Assembly (NCBI GenBank): GCA_004552445.1
Contig: SFOJ01000008.1
Location: 1 to 44,504 of the forward strand
DNA: 44,504 bases
Reading direction: 5' to 3'
DNA from: Mollicutes bacterium
GTDB taxonomy: Bacteria > Bacillota_I > Bacilli_A > RF39 > UBA660
Shown here: positions 1-8,202 of the stretch, piece after piece
Layout: each line of letters begins with the position of its first letter
How positions within the stretch are numbered: the stretch's first letter is position 1
Program-made: the position numbers and the translations under genes
The notes under the pieces: generated by a model
Databases searched by the model: none
The model's input: only the letters and a program-made list of their open reading frames with translations
What the model was told of the DNA's origin: nothing

Positions 1-762
1 AATATACTCACATACACTTGATGTTTGTAAAGCCATAGCATTAAAGTTAGCATTAGAAATAATAATTCCTTTAGGTTTTCCAGTAGTACCACCGCTATAA
101 ATAATAGCTGCAGGACTATTTGGATCTCTCTTAACATATGTGTCTTCACTAACACCATAATTTAAGAATTCATGCCATGTAAGCATTCCATCTTCTAACT
201 TCATATTTAAAGAAGATTTAATATTATATAAAGTCTTTAAAAACTTACCTAAACTTTCACTAGTTGGTACCATTATAAAATGTTTAACTTTAATATGTCT
301 TGCTTTAGGCATAGCTACATCTGAACAAAATATAATAGAACTATTTGTTTCCTTTAATGCTCTTTCAATATCTTGAGTAGAAGATAAAGGATGTATTATA
401 TTACAAATAGCACCGACCTTATTAATAGCATAAATCAAAGCAAAACTTTCAGGAGTATTAGGCATACATATAGTAACACATTCATTTTCTACAATATTAA
501 ATTCTTTTAAAGCTGAAGCTACTTTATCGATTTTTTTCATAAAAGATTTGAATGTAACTTCATTTCCATAAAAAGAATAAGCACTTCTTTTTTCATTTTT
601 AGAAACAGTATCCTTTAAATAATCATACATACTTCCATTAAAATAGTTTAAACTCTCAGGTACATCACCATAATACTTTAACCATGGTTTTTCCTTATTT
701 TCAGTTTTTTCATTTTTAATAAAATTAATTAATCTATTTATATAATCATTAACTTTTCCCAT
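1..762 (-). CDS. AMP-binding acyl-CoA synthetase/ligase, N-terminal part (runs off window)
   Basis: An open frame of 254 codons starts at the ATG at 760-762 and continues past base 1, so the C-terminal half is missing. It has the N-terminal layout of the ANL superfamily: a head region with the motif ending in YDYLKDTV, and the ATP/AMP-binding P-loop YSGGTTGKPKG at about residues 222-232. Enzymes of this family adenylate a carboxylic acid and usually transfer it to CoA. The substrate cannot be read from this half. The gene is divergent from a TetR-type regulator, 67 bp away, an arrangement typical of locally regulated fatty-acid or aromatic-acid activation. The family call is secure; substrate and completeness are unknown. 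Confidence 0.88.
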   Translation of the reverse strand, partial: MGKVNDYINRLINFIKNEKTENKEKPWLKYYGDVPESLNYFNGSMYDYLKDTVSKNEKRSAYSFYGNEVTFKSFMKKIDKVASALKEFNIVENECVTICMPNTPESFALIYAINKVGAICNIIHPLSSTQDIERALKETNSSIIFCSDVAMPKARHIKVKHFIMVPTSESLGKFLKTLYNIKSSLNMKLEDGMLTWHEFLNYGVSEDTYVKRDPNSPAAIIYSGGTTGKPKGIIISNANFNAMALQTSSVCEYI

Positions 763-829
763 AATTAATTCCTTTAAAAGAAGAAAAACTACTAATTTAG
801 AATAAATGTTACAAAAGAGGTGATTTTGT

Positions 830-1357
830 TTGAATAGTAATAAATTTATAAAAGAATGTATTGTTAAGTCATTAGTATCTTTAATGAAAGAAAAAGAATT
901 TAAAAATATTTCCATAACAGAGATTACTAAGAAAGCAGGAGTATCTAGAATGGCTTACTATAGAAATTATAATTTTAAAGAAGACATTCTAAATGATTAT
1001 ATGACTACTTTGATAGAGGATTATAAAAATAAACGTGAAGAAAACAAAGATAATCCATATTTACTAATATTAAATGCATTTGAATTCTTTAAAAATAATA
1101 AAGACTTTGTTTTAGCTTTAGAAAAATCTAATCTATCAAATATTATTCAAAATAAAATAAATGATTATATGGTAATATTTTATCCTAAAGGAATAACAAA
1201 TACAGAAGCTAGATATAAACTATATATTTTAAGTGGTGCTTTATATAACACATGTAAAATGTGGTTAATTAACGGTCTTAAAGAAGATTCTAAATTTTTA
1301 GCAAAGACATTCGTAGATATTTTATATCCAAGTAAATTAAAGAACTATATAAATTAA
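830..1357 (+). CDS. TetR/AcrR-family transcriptional regulator
   Basis: 175 residues, the usual length for a small TetR regulator. Residues 8-55 form the DNA-binding domain, with the recognition segment ITKKAGVSRMAYYRNY matching the TetR helix-turn-helix. The rest is a helical ligand/dimer domain without a recognisable ligand signature. The start is TTG at 830, supported by the ribosome site AGAGGTG 7 bases upstream; no closer ATG fits. It lies divergent from the acyl-CoA synthetase gene, so it probably controls that gene and itself from the 67-bp gap. Its stop overlaps the stop of the convergent next gene by four bases (TTAA at 1354-1357). Confidence 0.88.
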   Translation: MNSNKFIKECIVKSLVSLMKEKEFKNISITEITKKAGVSRMAYYRNYNFKEDILNDYMTTLIEDYKNKREENKDNPYLLILNAFEFFKNNKDFVLALEKSNLSNIIQNKINDYMVIFYPKGITNTEARYKLYILSGALYNTCKMWLINGLKEDSKFLAKTFVDILYPSKLKNYIN

Positions 1358-1872
1358 TGCATTAATGATTTATCGTTAGCAAACTCTTTTGCAGAAGAGT
1401 AAACTGGATCAACATTCGGATTATATCTATTTTCTTCATTATAGTGAAGACACTTTTTAGCATATTCTTCATCCATTACAAGAACTAAGGAAGTATCATA
1501 TATCATATGATTATTACTAACCCATGTGTGTCTACCGTCTATAGAATTCTTACTTCCAACAATTAATGGTAAAGTACCACCACAAATATCAGGATTTGAA
1601 AAGCAAAAACTTAAATATTTAGAAAACTTAGTACAGTTTCCAATGTTATATCCTTTACTGAAAGCTTCTTCAAAATTTATTGAAGATCGAACATTTAATG
1701 ATGCCATTTTATTCCATAAATCATCACTAAATCCTTTTACTTTACCACTAAAAATGCCCTCTTTAATAAAAGCAGCAAATTCAGGATTAGTTTCATAATA
1801 ATGTTTAAGCATTTCAAAACATTTGAAATCACGCCTTTTTTCATCAATAACTAATTTTAATATTTCATCCAT
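1354..1872 (-). CDS. Small protein of unknown family, possible papain/transglutaminase-like fold
   Basis: I do not recognise the family. The best start is ATG at 1872, preceded by GGGTG; a TTG at 1884 would add four residues but has no ribosome site. The protein is about 172 residues, with no signal peptide or membrane segment. A Cys in a GNCTKFSKYLSF context, a later His-Trp in GRHTWV and an Asp in IYDTS come in the order Cys-His-Asp, with aromatic spacing that resembles papain-like or transglutaminase-like enzymes. That resemblance is an inference from a few residues. The gene is convergent with the TetR gene and shares its stop region. Confidence 0.6.
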   Translation of the reverse strand: MDEILKLVIDEKRRDFKCFEMLKHYYETNPEFAAFIKEGIFSGKVKGFSDDLWNKMASLNVRSSINFEEAFSKGYNIGNCTKFSKYLSFCFSNPDICGGTLPLIVGSKNSIDGRHTWVSNNHMIYDTSLVLVMDEEYAKKCLHYNEENRYNPNVDPVYSSAKEFANDKSLMH

Positions 1873-1952
1873 AATTTCACCCAATTAAATTTTATCATAC
1901 TTTAAGTAATAAACCATAAAACATACCAAAATTTGACACATAAAAATATAAT

Positions 1953-2370
1953 ATGAGTATTAATGATGAAATAAATAGATTAAGTATTAAAGGAGATAAT
2001 GAGATAAAGAATCCATAAGAGCAAATAATAAAAAATATGAAGATGAATCAAATAATATATTTAAGTTTACATTAATAATAACTTTACTTATTTATCTATA
2101 TTTCTTCTTTAGAAACTTTATTCTTAAATAGAGTAAGTGATATTCAAATGGCATTATATAGAATAAAATTATTAGTTTAAGTTTACTATTTGATAGAGTT
2201 ATATGTTTAATTTATTTTTAAGTAAATAATAATTTGTTTATTGGTTTTTCCAGATTTTTATATTTATCAATGAATATATCATATTAAAAAAAACAAAAGG
2301 AGTTAATCAAGAAACAAATTTAATAATTGATTAAATAATAGGAATAAGTATAATTATATCTTTAGTATAA
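1953..2370 (+). pseudogene. Decayed membrane-protein gene (fills the 1885-2422 gap)
   Basis: This 538-bp gap has no intact gene. Starting at ATG 1953, a 21-codon frame (MSINDEINRLS...) stops at 2016-2018. A second frame then continues with a charged stretch and a strongly hydrophobic helix (about TLIITLLIYLYFFF) before another stop near 2130. Further hydrophobic pieces interrupted by stops continue to about 2370. The alternation of coherent protein-like pieces in different frames suggests an old small membrane protein broken by frameshifts and stops. The family is not recognisable. Confidence 0.45.
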
Positions 2371-2407
2371 ACTTTTAACAAAAAAGGAATATAAAATATC
2401 AAAAAGA

Positions 2408-2416
2408 TGATATAAT
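2408..2416 (+). promoter_or_regulatory. Extended -10 promoter, leaderless candidate
   Basis: TGaTATAAT, with the -10 hexamer at 2411-2416 ending exactly 6 nt before the ATG at 2423. No ribosome site precedes that ATG. Transcription starting at the usual distance would begin at or next to the start codon. No good -35 box is visible. Confidence 0.6.
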
Positions 2417-2422
2417 CTATTT

Positions 2423-3694
2423 ATGAAGAAAAATTATATAAAAATGAATGATAATGATAATTATTTATCATTTGGAAATTTAATAAATATTATTAAGAAA
2501 GTATCTAATAATAAAAATGCTATGCAGACTGAACTATTCTGTACTATTTTTAATGTGAATAATGTAAACGCAACTACTATAAATAATTATTGTATTGGTT
2601 ATAGAGCTATAGGTTTGGAATATAAAAAAACATATGTTGATCTAAAAAGAAAGTATGAAACTGATAAATTAGTTTACCTAGATATTGTTTTAGGAATTTT
2701 AAGTATAATGGATGACATTATATATATAAAAGATGATAAATCTTTAGATTTAATAAATAATAATAAAAAATTAAAAGAAGTAATAATTGAACTATTAAAA
2801 ATTGCATCAAATGATGAACACATAGAAAAAACAAAACTAAACAAATTAAAAAATATGAATTCATATGAATCGTTCATAGAAATACTTAATCATTGCATTC
2901 TAGAAAATAACCAACCAGTATATACACAATCTATCAACATTAAAATAAATAAAGAAGAATTAAATGAATATTTAAAAGTAAAACTTTATTATGGAGAGAG
3001 TTATATTAATTCTCTTATAGAATTATCTAAAAAAGATAATATGTATGCTTGTGCTGAACTAGGTTCATTAGAATTTGACGGATATATAAGTGGAAAAACT
3101 GACTTTAACAAGTGCTATGAATATTATTATAAAGCTGCATTAAAAGATCATCCTAAAGGTTGTTGGATGGTAGCAAACTTAATGTTAACCGGTAGAGTAA
3201 AACTTGATTTTAATGTAATGTGGAAATTTTTAAATAAATCAATAGAATTAGGAAGCTTCGCAGGTTACAATACATTAGGGCTTTGTTACTTAAGGGGAAT
3301 AAATAAGGAAAACAAAAAAGATATAAATGAAGCTAGAAAATATTTCCAAATTGCTGCAGAGCATGGTTATGCATATGCTTTTAATAACTTAGGAAAAACA
3401 TACGAAGATGAAGGTAATATAGAAGAAGCATACAAATATTATAAAATAAGTGCAGATATGAATGAATGCTGGGCTCTTAATAAAGTTGGAGAATATTATA
3501 GAAAAAATAAAGATTTAAAAACAGCATTTATATATTACTCTAAGGCAATCGAAGCACCTATTACAGAAAGAATAAAACATCCATTCTACAATTTAGCAAA
3601 ATATTATTATGAAAATGGATGTGAAGAGGCAAATATTAAAAAGGATATAAATAAAGCAAAAGAACTTATGAATATTTATGATATTCTAAGCTAA
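2423..3694 (+). CDS. Sel1-like (TPR-type) repeat protein
   Basis: 423 residues. From about residue 205 to the end there are consecutive Sel1-type repeats. Typical cores are ACAELGSLEFDG, GCWMVANLMLTG, GYNTLGLCYLRG, AYAFNNLGKTYED and CWALNKVGEYYRK, each followed by an A..YY..A helix. Such repeats form a superhelix that binds other proteins. The N-terminal ~180 residues are helical and unassigned. There is no signal peptide, so it is probably cytosolic. The ATG at 2423 directly follows an extended -10 box without a Shine-Dalgarno sequence. The next gene's promoter overlaps this stop codon. The role is unknown; adaptor function is only inferred from the fold. Confidence 0.85.
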   Translation: MKKNYIKMNDNDNYLSFGNLINIIKKVSNNKNAMQTELFCTIFNVNNVNATTINNYCIGYRAIGLEYKKTYVDLKRKYETDKLVYLDIVLGILSIMDDIIYIKDDKSLDLINNNKKLKEVIIELLKIASNDEHIEKTKLNKLKNMNSYESFIEILNHCILENNQPVYTQSINIKINKEELNEYLKVKLYYGESYINSLIELSKKDNMYACAELGSLEFDGYISGKTDFNKCYEYYYKAALKDHPKGCWMVANLMLTGRVKLDFNVMWKFLNKSIELGSFAGYNTLGLCYLRGINKENKKDINEARKYFQIAAEHGYAYAFNNLGKTYEDEGNIEEAYKYYKISADMNECWALNKVGEYYRKNKDLKTAFIYYSKAIEAPITERIKHPFYNLAKYYYENGCEEANIKKDINKAKELMNIYDILS

Positions 3695-3697
3695 ATT

Positions 3698-3726
3698 TTG
3701 ACATAGAATAAAAAAAATATTATAAT
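3698..3726 (+). promoter_or_regulatory. Perfect consensus sigma-A promoter
   Basis: TTGACA at 3698-3703, a 17-bp spacer and TATAAT at 3721-3726. It begins four bases after the Sel1 gene's stop and drives the broken GGDEF gene. Confidence 0.85.
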
Positions 3727-3750
3727 ACATCCACCAAATGGGGGGATATT

Positions 3751-4538
3751 ATGGATAATGAATTTCTATTATATTTAAATTCACAAATTATAACTGATGA
3801 TTATAGTGATGAATTTATTAATACAATATTAAAATTTATAAAAGATTACTGTAAGGCAGATTCAGTAATACTAGTGGATTCAGAATCTCATAGAAAAGAT
3901 GATTTTAAAGTACAAGAAAAATCTTTTCAAATAGAAGAAGAAGATTTTGAGGTATGTTTAAGTGGAAGTCATAAAAGGTTAATTATTAGAGGAAAGAAAA
4001 GAGAATTTCAAAACGATAAGTATTTCAAAATATCTTTAGCAGTTATACTAGGTAATATGTTTAAAAATAAAGCAATTGTTGAAGCATTAAAAAGAGAAAA
4101 AATGATGAATTATTACATGGAAATAAAAAGCAATTTCAAAATGTAGGAATTCTATTTGTTGATGCTAATGGATTAGGTATTTTAAATAACATGTATGGTT
4201 ATCAAAAAGGTGATGAGTTATTAAAAACAGTTTCAACTTCACTTAAATATAACTTCAGACTTTCTGATATATACAGAATAGGTGGAGATGAATTTGTTGT
4301 CATATGTGAAGATATAGATAGAGATTTATTTGAAAGAAAAACATCTAAAAGTAAAAAATCAATCGAAGAAACTGAATTTACTGCATCATTTGGTCTAGTA
4401 TATAAAGAATCAACAAACGATTTAGAAGGCTCAGTAGAAGAAGCAAGTTTCTTAATGAAAAAAAATAAAGAAAAATTTAGAGAAACACATCCAGAAATAT
4501 ATCTAGATAAATACAGAGTAAAACAAGTAGTAAAATAA
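3751..4538 (+). pseudogene. Broken GGDEF-domain (diguanylate cyclase-like) gene
   Basis: Two frames make one gene. The first (3751-4146) starts at an ATG after GGGGG and gives a ~110-residue sensor-like N-terminal domain, then ends at a stop. The +2 frame becomes coherent near 4094-4110 and reads into FQNVGILFVDANGLG, NNMYGYQKGDELL and the signature RIGGDEFVV, ending at 4538. GGDEF enzymes make cyclic-di-GMP. The conserved D-x-LTGLxNR segment expected before the junction is absent, so a small deletion as well as a frameshift is likely. The C-terminal ADxAMYxAK motif is also degraded (LMKKNKEKF). The nucleotide-binding GGDEF motif itself is intact. Sequencing error could explain the frameshift but not the missing motif. 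Confidence 0.75.
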
Positions 4539-4539
4539 T

Positions 4540-4563
4540 AAACCATTATATGGTTTTTTTATT
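4540..4563 (+). terminator. Rho-independent terminator after the GGDEF gene
   Basis: Stem AACCAT (4541-4546) with ATGGTT (4550-4555) and a 3-nt loop, followed by a T-run. Confidence 0.7.
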
Positions 4564-4604
4564 TTAATTAATGTATAATGTATATAAAGTAAAGAGGTGT
4601 TTAT

Positions 4605-5567
4605 ATGGACAATATAGATAAAGCAATTATGTATAAAGAAGGTAATACACTTCAAAAAAGAGTAGAAGATTTAAATAAAGAAATTAAAACAGCTACTAAA
4701 GAAGAAAAAATATTTATAGAGAAAGATATTAAGAAATACGAATATGCTATCAAAGGAGAAAATAAAATAATAAATGCTCTTATGAATAGTAATATTCCAA
4801 TGCTTATCTTACATGATTTAAATATTGCATATAAAGATTATAAAGCTCAAATAGATTTTATGATTATTACTAAAAGAAATTACTATATATTAGAATGTAA
4901 AAACACATATGGTAATATCTTAGTGGATAGTAATGGTAATTTTTTTAGAACTTATTATGGAAAAAAAGTTGGTATTTATAATCCAATTGATAAATTAGAT
5001 AGAAATATAGATATTATAAAAGCATATTTGTACGATCATAGTGATTTCTTAGAAAAATTAATTTTAAATAAGCCATATGATAATTTTTATCATGGAGTTA
5101 TTGTTTTATCTAATGAAAATGTTGTTGTTGATATGAAACAAGCACCAAGAGATATTAAGAAAAAAGTAGTTAGAGTTGATAAATTAGTAGAGTATATAAA
5201 GAAAATAGAGAATGATTCCACTAAGTTTTCAAGTATTGATGATATTATAAAAGAAAGTGCTGATAGAATATTATCACTATGTATTAATGAAGATGTTGTG
5301 GATGAAATAAATGAAACAGAAGTAGTATCTAGTGAAAAACTATTTGATTTAAATGAAATTATTAAAAATAAATTAAAAAATTATAGAAACTATAAATCAA
5401 AAGAATTAAATTATAAACCATATTATATATTTAATGATAAAACTCTTAATGAAATTGTTAAATTAAAACCAATGAATGAAAAAGAATTAAAAAGTATTGT
5501 GGGATTTTCAGATACAAAGTTTAAAAAATATGGAAAGGATATTTTAAAGATAATTAATGGTAAATAA
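4605..5567 (+). CDS. NERD-domain protein with C-terminal HRDC domain
   Basis: 320 residues, cytosolic. Residues ~1-45 are a charged helical lead. Residues ~50-170 match the NERD (nuclease-related) domain: an Asp in AQIDFMIITKRN, followed by YILECKNTYGN with the Glu-x-Lys pair typical of restriction-endonuclease-like folds. Residues ~262-320 form an HRDC domain (DKTLNEIVKLKPMNEKELKSI...), a nucleic-acid-binding module of RecQ-type helicases. NERD-HRDC pairs occur in Bacillota; a DNA-processing role is expected from both domains but no specific reaction is known. ATG at 4605 follows AAGAGGTG. Terminators lie on both sides, so it is probably transcribed alone. Confidence 0.85.
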   Translation: MDNIDKAIMYKEGNTLQKRVEDLNKEIKTATKEEKIFIEKDIKKYEYAIKGENKIINALMNSNIPMLILHDLNIAYKDYKAQIDFMIITKRNYYILECKNTYGNILVDSNGNFFRTYYGKKVGIYNPIDKLDRNIDIIKAYLYDHSDFLEKLILNKPYDNFYHGVIVLSNENVVVDMKQAPRDIKKKVVRVDKLVEYIKKIENDSTKFSSIDDIIKESADRILSLCINEDVVDEINETEVVSSEKLFDLNEIIKNKLKNYRNYKSKELNYKPYYIFNDKTLNEIVKLKPMNEKELKSIVGFSDTKFKKYGKDILKIINGK

Positions 5568-5568
5568 A

Positions 5569-5597
5569 AAATTTGCATTTTTTGCAAATTTTTTTAT
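5569..5597. terminator. Bidirectional terminator between convergent genes
   Basis: Stem ATTTGCA (5571-5577) with TGCAAAT (5583-5589), 5-nt loop, A-run on the left and T-run on the right. It can serve both the NERD gene and the zinc-ribbon gene whose stop lies at 5594-5596. Confidence 0.8.
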
Positions 5598-6052
5598 CTA
5601 AAATTTTCCATTTCGTCGTATTTTTTATTTAGTTCTTCTTTTATTTTTTCATATTGTTCATCTACTTCATTATATATTGAGTCATTTTTAATTTCCTTAA
5701 CATTATTAATATCATCTCTAGAATTATTAAAATCATTATCAAAATTTATAAAATGAATAATTACTGCAACTATAATAGCAAGAGCAAATATACTCACTAT
5801 AATAAACATTATCTTTCCGATAGTAAATGATGTTTTAAAAGTCTTTAAAGTAGTATCCATTATATCATTAGCTTTTTCTTTAATTTCATTATCTAGTTCT
5901 TTACTTTTAATATTTATGTCTCTTTCTTTTTTAATATTTTCCTTATATTCGTTATAATCTTGATTTTTTGAAAATGGTGCTTTACAGTTAGGACAAACTT
6001 TATCCTTATCTAAATCTATACTAGTACCACAATGTTCACATATTATTTTCAT
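5594..6052 (-). CDS. Zinc-ribbon membrane protein
   Basis: 152 residues. The N-terminus holds a rubredoxin-like zinc ribbon (C5-x2-C8 and C20-x2-C23). It is followed by a charged helical segment, one strongly hydrophobic membrane helix at about residues 78-103 and an acidic/lysine-rich C-terminal coiled tail. This layout is common among small Bacillota proteins of unknown role. It lies 8 bp behind murD on the same strand, so it is almost certainly in the murD transcript. A cell-envelope role is inferred from that neighbour only. Confidence 0.75.
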   Translation of the reverse strand: MKIICEHCGTSIDLDKDKVCPNCKAPFSKNQDYNEYKENIKKERDINIKSKELDNEIKEKANDIMDTTLKTFKTSFTIGKIMFIIVSIFALAIIVAVIIHFINFDNDFNNSRDDINNVKEIKNDSIYNEVDEQYEKIKEELNKKYDEMENFR

Positions 6053-6060
6053 TTTAACTC

Positions 6061-7398
6061 CTATAATTCTTTAACTAGTTTTTTAAATTCATCTCCTCTA
6101 TCTTCAAAACATTTATATTGATCCCAAGATGCAGCTGCTGGACTAAGAAGAACAACATCTCCACTAACACTCTCTTTGTTAGCAGCATCCACTGCTTCGG
6201 CTAGATTATTAACCATAGTACATTTAATACCCATTGATTCTATTTCTTTTTTACATCTTTCTTTGCATTGTCCATAGCAAACAACAGCTTTAGTATTACC
6301 TAAGTAATCTTTTAATTCTAAGAAACTTTGAGTTCTTTCAAGACCACCTAAAATTAATACTGTTGGCTTATTGAATGCAGATAATGCTATTTGAGTTGAA
6401 GTAACATTAGTAGCTTTAGAATCATTGTAGAAATCTTTACCTTCAAATGTTCTTACATATTCTATTCTATGTTCTACACCACTAAATTCACTGATAGCCT
6501 TACACATAATTTCATTAGAAATACCAAGTTCTTTTGCAATCATAATTGCACACATAATATTTTCATAGTTGTGGTTTCCTTGCAATTTAATATTCTTAGT
6601 ATCAATAATTTCTTCACCATAGTAATAAATTTTACCATTTTCTAAATAAGCACCATCAATTTTTTCTTTACTAGTAAAGTATTTTTTAGTACTTTTAATA
6701 TCTTTAGTAATTCTATAAGCATCATCATTTCCTTTGTTGATAATAGCAATATTTTTAGAAGTATGATTTTGGAACATTCTTAATTTAGTTTCATTATAAT
6801 ACTCACGAGTGCCAAACATATCTAAATGTGCTTCATAAATATTAGTAAGAACCGCGATATCTGGATTAAAGTCATAGAAATCATGTAGTTGTGGAACACC
6901 AATCTCCATAACTAAATAATCATTCTCTTTTATATTTTCAATAACTTCACAAAGAGGAAAACCAATATTACCAGCTAAATGAGTTCTACCTGGAAAAGCA
7001 GCACTAACTATTTCATATGTTAATGATGTAGTAGTTGTTTTGCCATTAGTACCAGTAATAGCTATTAATTTTACTCCTTTTGGAAGTAAATGGTAAGCCA
7101 TCTCAATTTCATTTATTACTTTAATGCCATGTTCTTCTGCATACTTTAAATACTTATGATCAAAATGAACACCAGGATTTTTAATAAGATAATCAAATGA
7201 TTCATCTAAAATATCATCTGGATGGTCACCTAAAATAACCTTAACTCCTAAATCTTCTAATTCTTTAATATGATTTTTATCTTGATTAGCATTTTTATCA
7301 TTTAATACTATAGTATTACCTCTTTTTGCTAAAACTCTAGCAGCATGATAACCACTTCTGGCCATACCAAGAATAAAAATTTTCTTATTTTCAAACAT
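6061..7398 (-). CDS. murD: UDP-N-acetylmuramoyl-L-alanine--D-glutamate ligase
   Basis: 445 residues, the normal length for MurD. This cytosolic ATP-dependent ligase adds D-glutamate to UDP-MurNAc-L-Ala in peptidoglycan precursor synthesis. Seen: an N-terminal Rossmann domain (KIFILGMARSGYHAARVL), the Mur ligase P-loop ITGTNGKTTTTSL near residue 115, the central-domain HLDMFGTREYY region, EHRIEY, and the FYNDSKATN motif that ends the central domain and begins the C-terminal one. ATG at 7398 follows GGAGG. It is the first gene of a two-gene minus-strand unit with the zinc-ribbon gene. A TATAAT lies about 30 bp upstream of the start without a clear -35. Confidence 0.96.
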   Translation of the reverse strand: MFENKKIFILGMARSGYHAARVLAKRGNTIVLNDKNANQDKNHIKELEDLGVKVILGDHPDDILDESFDYLIKNPGVHFDHKYLKYAEEHGIKVINEIEMAYHLLPKGVKLIAITGTNGKTTTTSLTYEIVSAAFPGRTHLAGNIGFPLCEVIENIKENDYLVMEIGVPQLHDFYDFNPDIAVLTNIYEAHLDMFGTREYYNETKLRMFQNHTSKNIAIINKGNDDAYRITKDIKSTKKYFTSKEKIDGAYLENGKIYYYGEEIIDTKNIKLQGNHNYENIMCAIMIAKELGISNEIMCKAISEFSGVEHRIEYVRTFEGKDFYNDSKATNVTSTQIALSAFNKPTVLILGGLERTQSFLELKDYLGNTKAVVCYGQCKERCKKEIESMGIKCTMVNNLAEAVDAANKESVSGDVVLLSPAAASWDQYKCFEDRGDEFKKLVKEL

Positions 7399-7455
7399 TA
7401 TTACACGCCTCCAAAATAATTATACAGCAATAATTTATCAATAAATAAAAATATA

Positions 7456-7468
7456 TGTAAACTTTACA
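7456..7468. other. Perfect 13-bp palindrome upstream of murD
   Basis: TGTAAA-C-TTTACA, located between murD and the terminator of the next gene. It could be an operator for a dimeric regulator, but AT-rich DNA makes short palindromes common. No regulator match is claimed. Confidence 0.3.
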
Positions 7469-7482
7469 ATAAAATAATAAAA

Positions 7483-7516
7483 AAATAACCACAATTTTTA
7501 TTTTTTGTAGTTATTT
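7483..7516 (-). terminator. Terminator overlapping the end of the CmpB-like gene
   Basis: 12-bp stem (7505-7516 with 7483-7494, one G-U pair) read on the minus strand, then TTTTATTATT. The 5' arm is the last codons of the gene at 7498. Confidence 0.75.
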
Positions 7517-8202
7517 TTGATTGAAATAGCTTTATCTTTTAAAACTTTCATTTTTTCTTTTAAATTAAATCTAAATTTAATATTTGGAAATGCCTTAAAT
7601 ACTCTTTTAGCAAGTATATTATCACTTAGTATCTTTTTAACTTTTTCAGTTATTTCTTTTGTGTTATCTAAATGTACATATTTAATAGACATGTTTTTAA
7701 TTTTAAATATAACTTTAAAAGAAATAACATTATCAATTATGAAGAGTGTAAGTATTGTATAAAATAGTACATTTATCATAGTAGGGGATAACTTTGTTAT
7801 CAACCCTACAACAAATGGATTTACAAATTTAATTAGTAAAAATCCAAGTACTCCAAATGCTAAACTATTTACTAGACAAATTCTTCCATTTAAATTAAAT
7901 TTATTTTTAGAATAATCCCACCATCTAGCGTGAAATATTTTTTCCATTGTATAGCTTGTTACATATTCACCAACACTACATATTAATATTGATAACACAA
8001 ATAACAATATTGGATTTGTAACATTATGTAATAAAAATATCATTGCAATAGCACAGTTTCCATAAATTGGACAATAAGGACCAATAAGGAATCCTCTATT
8101 AACAAAACATTTTGTGTCTGGATAAGTAGCAATTACTTCAATAATCCATCCAGTTATTGAATAAACAATAAATAATAAAAATAATACTTTTAAATCAAAC
8201 AT
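7498..8202 (-). CDS. CmpB-type putative ABC-transporter membrane protein
   Basis: 234 residues, about 4-5 membrane helices in the first 160 and a basic cytosolic tail. It matches the family described as putative ABC-transporter type IV / CmpB: an N-terminal YSITGWIIEV, then NRGFLIGPYCPIYG, SVGEYVTSYTMEKIF and RWWDYS, followed by LNGRICL. The family's biochemical role is not established despite its name. Its start overlaps the end of the HD-domain gene by 13 bp, so the two are probably translationally coupled. Confidence 0.82.
   Translation of the reverse strand: MFDLKVLFLLFIVYSITGWIIEVIATYPDTKCFVNRGFLIGPYCPIYGNCAIAMIFLLHNVTNPILLFVLSILICSVGEYVTSYTMEKIFHARWWDYSKNKFNLNGRICLVNSLAFGVLGFLLIKFVNPFVVGLITKLSPTMINVLFYTILTLFIIDNVISFKVIFKIKNMSIKYVHLDNTKEITEKVKKILSDNILAKRVFKAFPNIKFRFNLKEKMKVLKDKAISIKNNYKK

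Noticed and set aside
1526..1798. Plus-strand open frame opposite the papain-like candidate
   Set aside because: Shadow frame with no ribosome site or family resemblance. The same holds for the other opposite-strand frames inside recognised genes.
3751..4538. Programmed ribosomal frameshift in the GGDEF gene
   Set aside because: No slippery heptamer with a following structure at the junction, and a conserved motif is missing, so mutation is simpler.
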